Assembly (NCBI GenBank): GCA_030681145.1
Contig: JAUXXK010000004.1
Coordinates: 1-13,848, forward strand
Direction of reading: 5' to 3'
DNA length: 13,848 nt
Origin: Methanobacteriaceae archaeon
GTDB taxonomy: Archaea; Methanobacteriota; Methanobacteria; Methanobacteriales; Methanobacteriaceae
Part shown: one piece after another, positions 6,310 to 13,848 of the stretch
Numbering within the stretch: position 1 is the stretch's first letter
Layout: the number at the start of each line of letters is the position of its first letter
Position numbers and translations under genes: made by a program
The notes under the pieces: model-generated
What the model was told of the DNA's origin: nothing
Databases searched by the model: none
Seen by the model: the letters and a program-made list of their open reading frames with translations, nothing else

Positions 6310-7335
6310 TTATTCAAACATTTTCCGCATACATCTTCGGATAGTACCTTCCGCAGCTGTTTCACCCATTAGATTCTGCAATTCTTTGGCCAATGCTTGA
6401 GCTGCCACCAGATTGGTTGGTTGAATGGTTCCTTTTTCCACCCAGGTTTTTACCTTGTCATCCAACCTCTCCAAAGTGTTTAAAGCAGCGTCCAGTTCTT
6501 CCTGTTCTTCCAACAAGTGCATGGATTTAGCACTCTTAATTAGAAGTTCAGGATTCATGGCTTTCAACATTCCATTAACACCCGAAGATTCTACCAGGGA
6601 AGCTATAGTCTGTAAGGTCATTAAAATTTGTTTTTCCACCATTTCTTCAGGAGCTTTAATTATTTGAGTACCGACAAAATAATAATCCAGAACACCCGAT
6701 AAGGTTACAGCGGTTACTAATGAGCCCATGTCTGCTACTGCAGACGATACATCCGCTGGAACAATATATGCGTCTTTTCCACAGCTTTCAGCCAGCTGTA
6801 AACATTTCTGGATTTGTTCCTCTGTGGCAATATCCAGATCACTAGAAGAATGTCCACCAATAACATAGTGCCCATGTTGAGGAGTTCCAGGTACTGCTGC
6901 CGGGTGCAAAGATGCTATACCAATATCTTTTCTATCTCTTCGTAATTCACGCTCTAAAACGTAGTACAAAACAATAGGAGAAACAGTGCATGTGTTAGCT
7001 ATAATTCCATTTTCAGGAATATGTTTTGTAATTTCTTTGGCAATCTCAAAAGTTTTTTTACCAAAAGGAGTAAATAAAACTGCTATTTCAGCATTTTTAG
7101 CGGCTTCAGCATCATCAGCAGTCACAGTGACCCCTGCATCTTCAACAATCTTCCAATGCTCATCTTCCAACATGGCACGATTTGGCTCGGCCAGGTATAC
7201 TTCATGACCTGCCTGAGCATATTCAATAGCCATTCGACTTCCCCCATATGGAGGTACACCGCCGTATTTTTCTGGCAATTTAAGTTGATTTACATAAAGG
7301 TCCTGATTTCCTGCACCATACACTGAAACTTTCAT
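6310..7335 (-). CDS. [Fe]-hydrogenase paralogue (Hmd-related protein, HmdII/HmdIII type)
   Basis: This 341-residue protein belongs to the H2-forming methylenetetrahydromethanopterin dehydrogenase-related family found in methanogens. The N-terminal Rossmann domain starts with the dinucleotide-type loop V-Y-G-A-G-N. Cys116 in N-T-C-T-V-S-P matches the cysteine that binds the iron of the guanylylpyridinol cofactor in Hmd, and His144 in L-H-P-A-A-V-P matches a conserved active-site histidine. The N-terminal Hmd loop that carries the catalytic His14 is replaced by G-N-Q-D-L-Y, so hydrogenase activity is doubtful. Paralogues of this family have been reported to associate with aminoacyl-tRNA synthetases in Methanocaldococcus; a regulatory or cofactor-sensing role is an inference. 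The start at ATG 7335 is preferred over GTG 7347 because GGTGA (7341-7345) lies 5 bases before it. The Get3-like gene is upstream and the cupin downstream, all on one strand. I could not separate HmdII from HmdIII by eye. Confidence 0.88.
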   Translation of the reverse strand: MKVSVYGAGNQDLYVNQLKLPEKYGGVPPYGGSRMAIEYAQAGHEVYLAEPNRAMLEDEHWKIVEDAGVTVTADDAEAAKNAEIAVLFTPFGKKTFEIAKEITKHIPENGIIANTCTVSPIVLYYVLERELRRDRKDIGIASLHPAAVPGTPQHGHYVIGGHSSSDLDIATEEQIQKCLQLAESCGKDAYIVPADVSSAVADMGSLVTAVTLSGVLDYYFVGTQIIKAPEEMVEKQILMTLQTIASLVESSGVNGMLKAMNPELLIKSAKSMHLLEEQEELDAALNTLERLDDKVKTWVEKGTIQPTNLVAAQALAKELQNLMGETAAEGTIRRCMRKMFE

Positions 7336-7340
7336 TTTTT

Positions 7341-7345
7341 TCACC
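7341..7345 (-). promoter_or_regulatory. GGTGA ribosome-binding site that fixes the Hmd-paralogue start
   Basis: On the minus strand the sequence GTGGTGAAAAAAATG contains GGTGA, complementary to the end of archaeal 16S rRNA, 5 bases before ATG 7335. The two GTG codons, which would add four residues, overlap or touch this site and are poor start candidates. Confidence 0.7.
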
Positions 7346-7402
7346 ACGAATAATTTCTTTATCCATAATTATTGACAATTTATTATAATCAAAAATTATT
7401 TC

Positions 7403-7420
7403 TTATTATATATTGCTTCC
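7403..7420 (-). promoter_or_regulatory. Candidate BRE/TATA promoter of the Hmd paralogue
   Basis: On the minus strand GGAAGCAATATATAATAA combines a purine-rich BRE-like stretch with a TATA box about 70-80 bases before ATG 7335. A transcript start near 7380 would give a leader of about 45 bases. It is one of the clearer promoter matches in the window, since G/C bases are rare around it. Confidence 0.45.
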
Positions 7421-7556
7421 AAACTACATATTAAAATAATATGGTTTTAATTAGAAAATTATTATAAATATCATTATAAATAAAAGAATAATAATACAAA
7501 TTATTGATTTTCTAATAAATTCTTGAAAATTTTAAAATAAATAATGAAAATGTTAC

Positions 7557-7574
7557 ATTTTAGTTTACTAAAAT
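7557..7574. repeat. Perfect palindrome, 8-base arms with TT spacer
   Basis: ATTTTAGT and ACTAAAAT are exact reverse complements separated by TT. It lies 43 bases beyond the stop of the Get3-like gene and about 220 bases upstream of the Hmd-paralogue start (both genes on the minus strand). It could be a protein-binding operator or part of a terminator. In a region this AT-rich, a chance origin is possible. Confidence 0.5.
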
Positions 7575-7582
7575 TAATTAAT

Positions 7583-7591
7583 AAAAAAAAA
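7583..7591 (-). terminator. T-run terminator of the Get3-like gene
   Basis: Nine A on the plus strand read as nine T on the minus strand, beginning 26 bases past the stop of the Get3/ArsA gene. This is consistent with archaeal T-run termination and with a separate transcript for the Hmd paralogue downstream. Confidence 0.5.
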
Positions 7592-7616
7592 TTATTATAG
7601 AGTTATATGGTTATAA

Positions 7617-8609
<993 letters not shown>

Positions 8610-8705
8610 TTAAAATATATTAAAGTGGACAAAAGCTTATTTCATCATTATTAGTCTTTTTTATAGTAGATATATCGAATATATTATCCTTACTTTTAAA
8701 CTTAT

Positions 8706-8718
8706 CTTATATAATAAT
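8706..8718 (+). promoter_or_regulatory. Candidate TATA box of the nadE-cutA unit
   Basis: CTTATATAATAATT lies about 130 bases before the nadE start and would place the transcript start near 8735, with a leader of roughly 110 bases. That leader contains an unexplained AGGAG and a tiny reading frame (8733-8780). The match is one of several possible in this AT-rich divergent region. Confidence 0.3.
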
Positions 8719-8843
8719 TAATAAACTATATCATGCGAATAAATATGGCTAGATTCATACTCAATTCATTAATATTTTAGGAGAATTAAATATCATTTTT
8801 TCTTCTGGCAAATTATTAATAAGTAAAAAGTTGGCGATTATAA

Positions 8844-9632
8844 ATGGAAAATATAGAAATTCCCCAATTAGATGCTTCAAAAACCATTAAAAAAATAGAA
8901 GAATTTATTAAAAGTAGAGTTGAAAGTTCAGGATCCTCAGGGATTGTTTTAGGCCTAAGTGGAGGAATTGATTCAACTTTGGTGGCTTACTTATCCCAAA
9001 GAGCTTTAGGAGCCCATAATGTACTGGCAATCATTATGCCCAGCAAAACAACTCCTTATGAAGATTTAGAGCACGCAAAAAAAGTAGGGAAAATACTTGG
9101 AATTGAGTATGAAACTATACCAATTGATCATCTGCTAAAATTTTTCCCAGATTTATGTCCCCATACACCAAATGAACTTGCTTTAGCCAATTTAAAAGCC
9201 AGAATGAGAATGATGATTCTTTATTATCATTCCAATTCATTAAATAGAATTGTAATGGGTACTGGAAACCTCAGTGAACTTATGGTAGGTTATTTTACCA
9301 AATACGGAGATGGGGGAGTAGACATATTACCTATTGGGGATCTTTACAAGACCCAAGTATGGAAAATTGCTCAAGCACTGGAAGTTCCCAAAGAAATAAT
9401 TGAAAAACCGCCAGCAGCAGGCCTATGGGAGGGTCAGACTGATGAAAAAGAACTAGGAATAGAATACCGCGTCTTGGATAAAATTCTCTATTTAATGTTT
9501 GATGAATCAATAACAGATGATTTAGTTGCTAAAAAAATTAATTTACCATTGAAAGAAATTCAAAGAATAAGAAAGAGAGTTGAATATTCTCAGCACAAAA
9601 TTTGTTCTCCAGAAATACTTTCCCTAAGATAA
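8844..9632 (+). CDS. nadE: NH3-dependent NAD+ synthetase
   Basis: This 262-residue enzyme makes NAD+ from deamido-NAD+ with ammonia and ATP, the last step of NAD synthesis. The PP-loop S39-G-G-I-D-S of the ATP pyrophosphatase family is present, as are the conserved M-G-T-G-N-L-S-E segment with downstream Y-F-T-K-Y-G-D-G-G-V-D, and L-P-I-G-D-L-Y-K-T. These match the NadE family, and the length is normal for the ammonia-dependent type; there is no N-terminal glutaminase domain. The ribosome-binding site is modest (GGCGATT). cutA follows after 51 bases on the same strand, so the two are probably co-transcribed. Confidence 0.95.
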   Translation: MENIEIPQLDASKTIKKIEEFIKSRVESSGSSGIVLGLSGGIDSTLVAYLSQRALGAHNVLAIIMPSKTTPYEDLEHAKKVGKILGIEYETIPIDHLLKFFPDLCPHTPNELALANLKARMRMMILYYHSNSLNRIVMGTGNLSELMVGYFTKYGDGGVDILPIGDLYKTQVWKIAQALEVPKEIIEKPPAAGLWEGQTDEKELGIEYRVLDKILYLMFDESITDDLVAKKINLPLKEIQRIRKRVEYSQHKICSPEILSLR

Positions 9633-9683
9633 TAAATAGAATAATTAAACATTGCCGATAGACATATTTAATGAGATGATAAA

Positions 9684-10013
9684 ATGTTTGCTCTGATTTA
9701 CATTACCACTTCCAGCAAAGAAGAATCAACCCTTATTGGAAATAAACTGGTCTCAGATAGACTGGTTGGGTGTGCCAATATAATCAGCGATATAAAATCT
9801 TTCTACTGGTGGCATGGAAATCTAGAAGAAGATAATGAATCCTTGCTTTTAGTTAAAAGTCTTTTAAGTAATGTAGATAATATTGTAAAAAGAGTAAAAG
9901 AATTACACAGCTATGAAAATCCATGCATAGTGGCTCTTCCAATAATAAATGGATCAAAAGAGTATCTTACATGGTTAAAAGAAGAAATAGAATTTGAAAA
10001 AAAAATTGAATAA
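9684..10013 (+). CDS. cutA: CutA-family divalent-cation tolerance protein
   Basis: This 109-residue protein shows the CutA1 pattern: an N-terminal beta strand with T-T-S-S-K-E-E, the V-G-C-A-N-I-I strand, the aromatic S-F-Y-W-W-H-G turn, and the C-terminal Y-E-N-P-C-I-V-A-L-P-I with G-S-K-E-Y-L-T-W-L. CutA proteins are small trimers with a ferredoxin-like fold related to PII signalling proteins; the link to metal tolerance comes from E. coli and the archaeal function is unknown. The start is supported by GAGATGAT three bases before the ATG. It probably forms a transcription unit with nadE. A gap of about 160 bases with its own TATA-like element separates it from leuS. Confidence 0.93.
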   Translation: MFALIYITTSSKEESTLIGNKLVSDRLVGCANIISDIKSFYWWHGNLEEDNESLLLVKSLLSNVDNIVKRVKELHSYENPCIVALPIINGSKEYLTWLKEEIEFEKKIE

Positions 10014-10128
10014 TTATCCTTTGATTGGAATATATTATATTTATAAAATAAATTAAAAATTATAATCATTATTAAATTTTTGTTCGGTGCATCATTAAAA
10101 TTTCAGATTATTAATTGTTTAAAAATTA

Positions 10129-10140
10129 TATTATATTTAT
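10129..10140 (+). promoter_or_regulatory. Candidate TATA box of leuS
   Basis: TATTATATTTAT lies about 36-47 bases before the preferred leuS start. The predicted transcript start falls near 10158-10163, leaving a short leader that contains GGTGAT. This placement would exclude GTG 10161 as a start with its own leader. Confidence 0.4.
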
Positions 10141-10165
10141 TTACAAATTGAGACTTATTTGTGAC

Positions 10166-10171
10166 GGTGAT
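10166..10171 (+). promoter_or_regulatory. GGTGAT ribosome-binding site that fixes the leuS start
   Basis: GGTGAT complements the 3' end of archaeal 16S rRNA and lies 4 bases before TTG 10176. The longest frame begins at GTG 10161, which has no ribosome-binding site and would place GGTGAT inside the coding sequence. Confidence 0.6.
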
Positions 10172-10175
10172 TTTG

Positions 10176-13040
10176 TTGAAAAAGAACGTGGAGAGTAAAT
10201 GGCAGAAAAAATGGGATGAGTCGAAAATATTTCAATCAAATCCAGATGATAGGGAAAAATTATTCTTAACTGTAGCATACCCATATCCCAGCGGAGCCAT
10301 GCATATTGGACACGGCAGAACTTACACCGTGCCTGATGTATATGCACGTTTTAAAAGAATGCAGGGTTATAATGTATTATTTCCCATGGCATGGCACGTT
10401 ACAGGCGCTCCAGTTATTGGAATAGCCAAACGTATACAACGTCAAGACCCATGGACACTCGATATTTATAAAAATATTCATAAAGTACCTGAAGAAGAGC
10501 TTGAACAGTTTACTGATCCAGAATATATAGTAAAATATTTCAGCAGCGAATATCATGATGTTATGAATCATATGGGATACTCCATTGACTGGAGAAGAGA
10601 ATTTAAAACTACTGATCCATCTTATCAGAAATTTATTGAATGGCAAATTCGCCAACTCAAAGATAAAGGTCTGGTTAGACGTGGAGCCCACCCAGTAAAA
10701 TACTGTGGGGAATGTGAAAACCCAGTAGGAGATCACGATCTCTTAGAAGGAGAAGGAGTTAGTATTAACGAATTAACTCTCCTTAAATTTGAAATTGATG
10801 GTTTTTATCTGGTTCCCGCTACTTTTAGACCTGAAACAATTTATGGCACTACCAATCTCTGGTTAAATCCCGAAGCTCATTATTTAAAAGTGAGTGCTGA
10901 TGGAGAAAAATGGTTAATTAGTGCAGAAGCTTATGATAATATTTCACAGCAAAAAAATCTGGAAATTATAGAAGAAGTTGATCCAAAACCATTAGTTGGA
11001 CAGATGGTGAAAAACATCGTTACTGGTGAAAAACATCCTATCCTACCTGCCAGTTTTGTTGACCCAGAATACGGTAGTGGTGTTGTTTTTTCAGTTCCAG
11101 GGCATGCTCCAGCCGATTATATTGCATTAAATGATTTAAAAAATAATTCAGAGCTTTTAAAAGAGTATGAGCTAGAAGAAATTGTTAAGAAAATACAGCC
11201 CATCAACGTTATCACTCTAAAAGGCTATGGTGAATTTCCCGCACAGGAATTAATTGAAAAACTTGGTGTAAAAAATCAAGAAGATCCTAAACTTCCAGAG
11301 GCCACCAACGAACTTTACAAGCAGGAACATGGCTTGGGAATAATGAATAAAAGTATACCAACTTATGGAGGTCATAAGGTTTCTTTTGCCAGAGACAAAA
11401 TCAGTTCCCAGCTGCGAGAAATTGGTCAAGCCAGTATAATGTATGATTTTGCAGAAAGACCAGTTATTTGTCGTTGTGGTAACCGTTGCATGGTTAAAAT
11501 AATGGAAGACCAGTGGTTTATGAAATATTCTGATGAGGACTGGAAAAAAGCAACCAGAAACACACTAGAAAAAATGAAAATGGTTCCTGAAGAAGTTAGA
11601 GCAAATTTTAACTATTATATTGGTTGGTTACATGATTGGGCATGTTCACGTAGGATTGGACTGGGAACAAAAATTCCATGGGACCCTCAGTGGATTATAG
11701 AACCATTAACAGATTCCAGCATTTATATGTCATACTATGCAATTGCTAAATACCTCCGAGAAATGAATCCTGATCATTTAAATGATGAATTCTTCTCCAA
11801 AGTATTTTTAAATAAAGACGGGAATGTTAAAGTTGAAGAAAATCTTTTAAATAAAATAAAAGATGAATTTAACTACTGGTATCCTCTTGATTGGAGACTT
11901 TCTGCCAAAGACCTTATTGGAAACCATCTTACATTCCACATATTCCATCATACTGCCATTTTTCCTGAAGAAAATCGACCTAAAGGCATAGTAGTATTTG
12001 GAATGGGTCTATTGGAAGGACATAAAATGTCATCATCAAAAGGGAATGTTGTGCTTCTCTCAGATGCCATTAAAAATCATGGGGCAGATGTAGTACGACT
12101 TTTTTTAATGTCCTCAGCCGAACCATGGCAAGATTTTGATTGGAGGGAAAAAGAGGTCAAAGGAACCAAAAGAAGACTAGAATGGTTCATTGAATTTGCA
12201 GAGAGAGTAAAAAATATCCACCGAGGCCCATTATATATTAATGAAGTGGGAACTGAATCTGAAGTTGTTCCAAAAAGTTTTATCAGTAAATGGATGTTAG
12301 GTCAGTTAAATTTGAGGATTAAAGATACTACTGAAGCATTAGAAGGATTTCAGACAAGAAAAGGTGTTCAAGATTCACTTTTCCTTCTTAAAAAAGATTT
12401 AGATCATTATTTCCACCGCATAAAAGACTACGTGGACAATGAAGAATATAATCCTGAGATTTCAATGGTACTGGCCACTGTTTTGGAAGCCTGGATTCGC
12501 TTGCTGACCCCATTCACACCTCACACATCAGAAGAATTATGGGAAAAATATGGTGGAGAAGGATTCGTATCAGAAGCACCATGGCCAACATATGACCCCG
12601 ATTTAATTAATGAAAAGATTCAAAAATCAGAAGAAATAATTCAGGGACTGGTTCGGGACATTTTTGAGATTAAAAAGATTTTAGATATGGATCCTGAAAA
12701 AATACATATTTATTTAGCACCAAAATGGAAGTGGAATGTTTTTGATATTGCCCGAGCTGTTGGAAGGCCAGATATTGGCCAGATAATGGGAAAATCTTTG
12801 AAAAATAATGTCCATGATGATAAAAAAGAAATTGCAGAATTTGCCAAAAAAATCAGCCGAGAAATGACCCGTATAAACTATGTAGGCCATCTGAATGAAT
12901 ATCAAATACTTTCTGATGCTCAAGATTACATATCTGGAGAAGTTGGTGCGGAAATTATAATCCACAAGGATGCAAATTATGATCCTGAAGGTAAATCCCG
13001 TGCGGCTATACCATACAAACCTGCGATCTTCGTAGAATAA
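10176..13040 (+). CDS. leuS: Leucyl-tRNA synthetase, archaeal/eukaryotic type
   Basis: This class I aminoacyl-tRNA synthetase charges tRNA-Leu. Numbering is from the preferred TTG start (954 residues, usual for archaeal LeuRS). The H-I-G-H motif is at 43-46 after P-Y-P-S-G, and the KMSKS loop reads K617-M-S-S-S. The CP1 editing domain follows, with a zinc-type C-G-E-C at 177-180 and the threonine-rich [11 protein letters not shown] near 216-226. A second cysteine set, C-R-C-G-N-R-C, precedes the D-Q-W-F-M-K return to the catalytic core. The C-terminal third is the helical anticodon-binding region and an archaeal C-terminal extension. The start could also be GTG 10161, five residues longer, or GTG 10188; GGTGAT spacing favours TTG 10176. 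It is monocistronic by appearance and converges with the FAH-family gene. Confidence 0.96.
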   Translation: MKKNVESKWQKKWDESKIFQSNPDDREKLFLTVAYPYPSGAMHIGHGRTYTVPDVYARFKRMQGYNVLFPMAWHVTGAPVIGIAKRIQRQDPWTLDIYKNIHKVPEEELEQFTDPEYIVKYFSSEYHDVMNHMGYSIDWRREFKTTDPSYQKFIEWQIRQLKDKGLVRRGAHPVKYCGECENPVGDHDLLEGEGVSINELTLLKFEIDGFYLVPATFRPETIYGTTNLWLNPEAHYLKVSADGEKWLISAEAYDNISQQKNLEIIEEVDPKPLVGQMVKNIVTGEKHPILPASFVDPEYGSGVVFSVPGHAPADYIALNDLKNNSELLKEYELEEIVKKIQPINVITLKGYGEFPAQELIEKLGVKNQEDPKLPEATNELYKQEHGLGIMNKSIPTYGGHKVSFARDKISSQLREIGQASIMYDFAERPVICRCGNRCMVKIMEDQWFMKYSDEDWKKATRNTLEKMKMVPEEVRANFNYYIGWLHDWACSRRIGLGTKIPWDPQWIIEPLTDSSIYMSYYAIAKYLREMNPDHLNDEFFSKVFLNKDGNVKVEENLLNKIKDEFNYWYPLDWRLSAKDLIGNHLTFHIFHHTAIFPEENRPKGIVVFGMGLLEGHKMSSSKGNVVLLSDAIKNHGADVVRLFLMSSAEPWQDFDWREKEVKGTKRRLEWFIEFAERVKNIHRGPLYINEVGTESEVVPKSFISKWMLGQLNLRIKDTTEALEGFQTRKGVQDSLFLLKKDLDHYFHRIKDYVDNEEYNPEISMVLATVLEAWIRLLTPFTPHTSEELWEKYGGEGFVSEAPWPTYDPDLINEKIQKSEEIIQGLVRDIFEIKKILDMDPEKIHIYLAPKWKWNVFDIARAVGRPDIGQIMGKSLKNNVHDDKKEIAEFAKKISREMTRINYVGHLNEYQILSDAQDYISGEVGAEIIIHKDANYDPEGKSRAAIPYKPAIFVE

Positions 13041-13072
13041 TTTCTGAAAATTTTAGATTTTACAAAATTAAA

Positions 13073-13091
13073 TTTTTCCATTATTTTTTTT
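13073..13091 (+). terminator. T-rich terminator of leuS
   Basis: Five T, then a run of eight T, occur 33-51 bases after the leuS stop in the convergent gap to the FAH-family gene. This fits archaeal T-run termination. Confidence 0.5.
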
Positions 13092-13131
13092 ATTAATTAA
13101 TTATAATTGGTTAAACTTATGAAAAATATTA

Positions 13132-13848
13132 TTAAAGTTTACTGAGCTTATTTTCTAATATTCCAATTTTATCTATTTCTATTTTCAATACATCACCTAC
13201 ATCCATAGAACCTACACCTGGAGGAGTCCCAGTAGCTATAACATCCCCCGGATTTAATGTCATTATATGAGATATAAACTCCACAAGATCTTCAACCTTA
13301 AAAATCATGTTTTTTGTATTAGAATCTTGTTTTATCTCATTATTTAATTTTGAAGAAATATTTTGTTTATTAGGATCCATATCAGTTTCAATAAATGGCC
13401 CTATAGGGCAAAAAGTATCAAAACTCTTGGCCCTTGTCCATTGCCCATCTTTACGTTGTAAATCACGAGCAGTGACATCATTTAGTATAGTATATCCGCC
13501 AATATAGTCTGGTGCCTCGCCTAGTGAGACATTTTTGGCCTCTTTCGAAATAATTACTGCCAGTTCAGCCTCATAATCAACTTCATTAGACATTGGAGGG
13601 TTAATAATATCTTCTTGGTGACCTATAACAGATGTAGGTGGTTTTATAAAAATAACCGGCTCATCTGGAATTTCCATATTCAATTCACGAGCATGATCAC
13701 GATAATTAAGGCCCACACATATTATCTTGGATGGTGAAACAGGTGCACTTATTTTAACTTCATTTAAGGAATATGTATCAATTTCATGATTAATTAGTTT
13801 ATCTGAAGATTTTAAGGCGTTTTTCATGCTTAAATCTAATTCCACCAC
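13132..13848 (-). CDS. Fumarylacetoacetate hydrolase family protein (5' truncated)
   Basis: The frame stays open to the right edge, so the N-terminus is outside the window; about 239 residues are visible and family members are usually 20 or more longer. Numbering here starts at the last in-frame codon seen. The FAH fold signatures are present: V-G-L-N-Y-R-D-H-A (45-53), the metal-ligand segment D-Y-E93-A-E95-L, D124 in N-D-V-T-A-R-D, the G-Q-W-T-R-A-K-S-F-D-T-F stretch, and the C-terminal G-D-V-I-A-T-G-T-P-P-G-V-G. Members include acylpyruvases, 2-oxo-acid decarboxylating isomerases and hydratases; archaeal ones often carry the name HpaG-like isomerase without proof. The substrate cannot be told from the sequence. 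The residues between 157 and 183 (K-Q-N-I-S-S-K-L-N-N) look like a variable loop. Confidence 0.88.
   Translation of the reverse strand: MVELDLSMKNALKSSDKLINHEIDTYSLNEVKISAPVSPSKIICVGLNYRDHARELNMEIPDEPVIFIKPPTSVIGHQEDIINPPMSNEVDYEAELAVIISKEAKNVSLGEAPDYIGGYTILNDVTARDLQRKDGQWTRAKSFDTFCPIGPFIETDMDPNKQNISSKLNNEIKQDSNTKNMIFKVEDLVEFISHIMTLNPGDVIATGTPPGVGSMDVGDVLKIEIDKIGILENKLSKL

Noticed and set aside
7375..7616. RNA gene or CRISPR repeats in the AT-rich gap before the Hmd paralogue
   Set aside because: No regularly spaced repeats and no GC-rich structured stretch are visible; an RNA gene would stand out against this AT-rich background.

Overview
The window looks like chromosomal DNA of a hydrogenotrophic methanogen of the Methanobacteriales, probably Methanobacterium or a close relative. 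The supporting evidence is an archaeal-type leucyl-tRNA synthetase, a paralogue of the methanogen-specific [Fe]-hydrogenase Hmd, a cobalt-precorrin methyltransferase, a single-domain archaeal Get3/ArsA ATPase, very AT-rich intergenic DNA with TATA-box-like elements, and Shine-Dalgarno sites of the GGTGA/AGGAGG type. From memory, the stretch from the GTPase through cbiE, the Hmd paralogue, the ArsA ATPase and leuS to the FAH-family gene resembles the gene order around MTH1507-MTH1515 of Methanothermobacter. I could not check this here.

Layout. 1-1059 is the 3' part of an alkaline-phosphatase-superfamily hydrolase, cut by the window edge. 1330-3598 is a three-gene plus-strand cassette: a stand-alone cobalamin-binding protein with a CarH-like W-x9-EH motif, a small helical protein whose frame is broken by one base, and a soluble HisKA_2 histidine kinase. 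3670-4857 (minus) is a YchF-related GTPase with a TGS domain. 5083-5721 (plus) is cbiE. 5819-6193 (minus) is a small cupin, 6310-7335 (minus) the Hmd paralogue and 7617-8588 (minus) a Get3/ArsA ATPase. 8844-10013 (plus) is nadE followed by cutA, and 10176-13040 (plus) is leuS. 13132-13848 (minus) is a fumarylacetoacetate-hydrolase-family gene cut by the right edge.

How it fits together. Most of the window is housekeeping: translation (leuS, the GTPase), NAD synthesis, corrinoid synthesis and membrane-protein targeting. The part that stands out is the 1330-3598 cassette. It pairs a corrinoid-binding domain of the photosensory CarH type, which has no DNA-binding domain, with a cytoplasmic histidine kinase. 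This suggests a corrinoid-dependent (light, redox or B12-status) two-component input in a strict anaerobe. No response regulator is present in the window. The second point of interest is the Hmd-like protein: it keeps the iron-ligating cysteine of [Fe]-hydrogenase but seems to lack the catalytic N-terminal histidine, and it lies next to a Get3-like ATPase.

Two start codons (leuS and the Hmd paralogue) are best moved downstream, because the upstream GTG that gives the longest reading frame lies in or against a GGTGA ribosome-binding site. I saw no tRNA, rRNA, CRISPR array, insertion sequence or integrase. No gene-free stretch is longer than about 270 bases; these stretches hold AT-rich promoters and T-run terminators.
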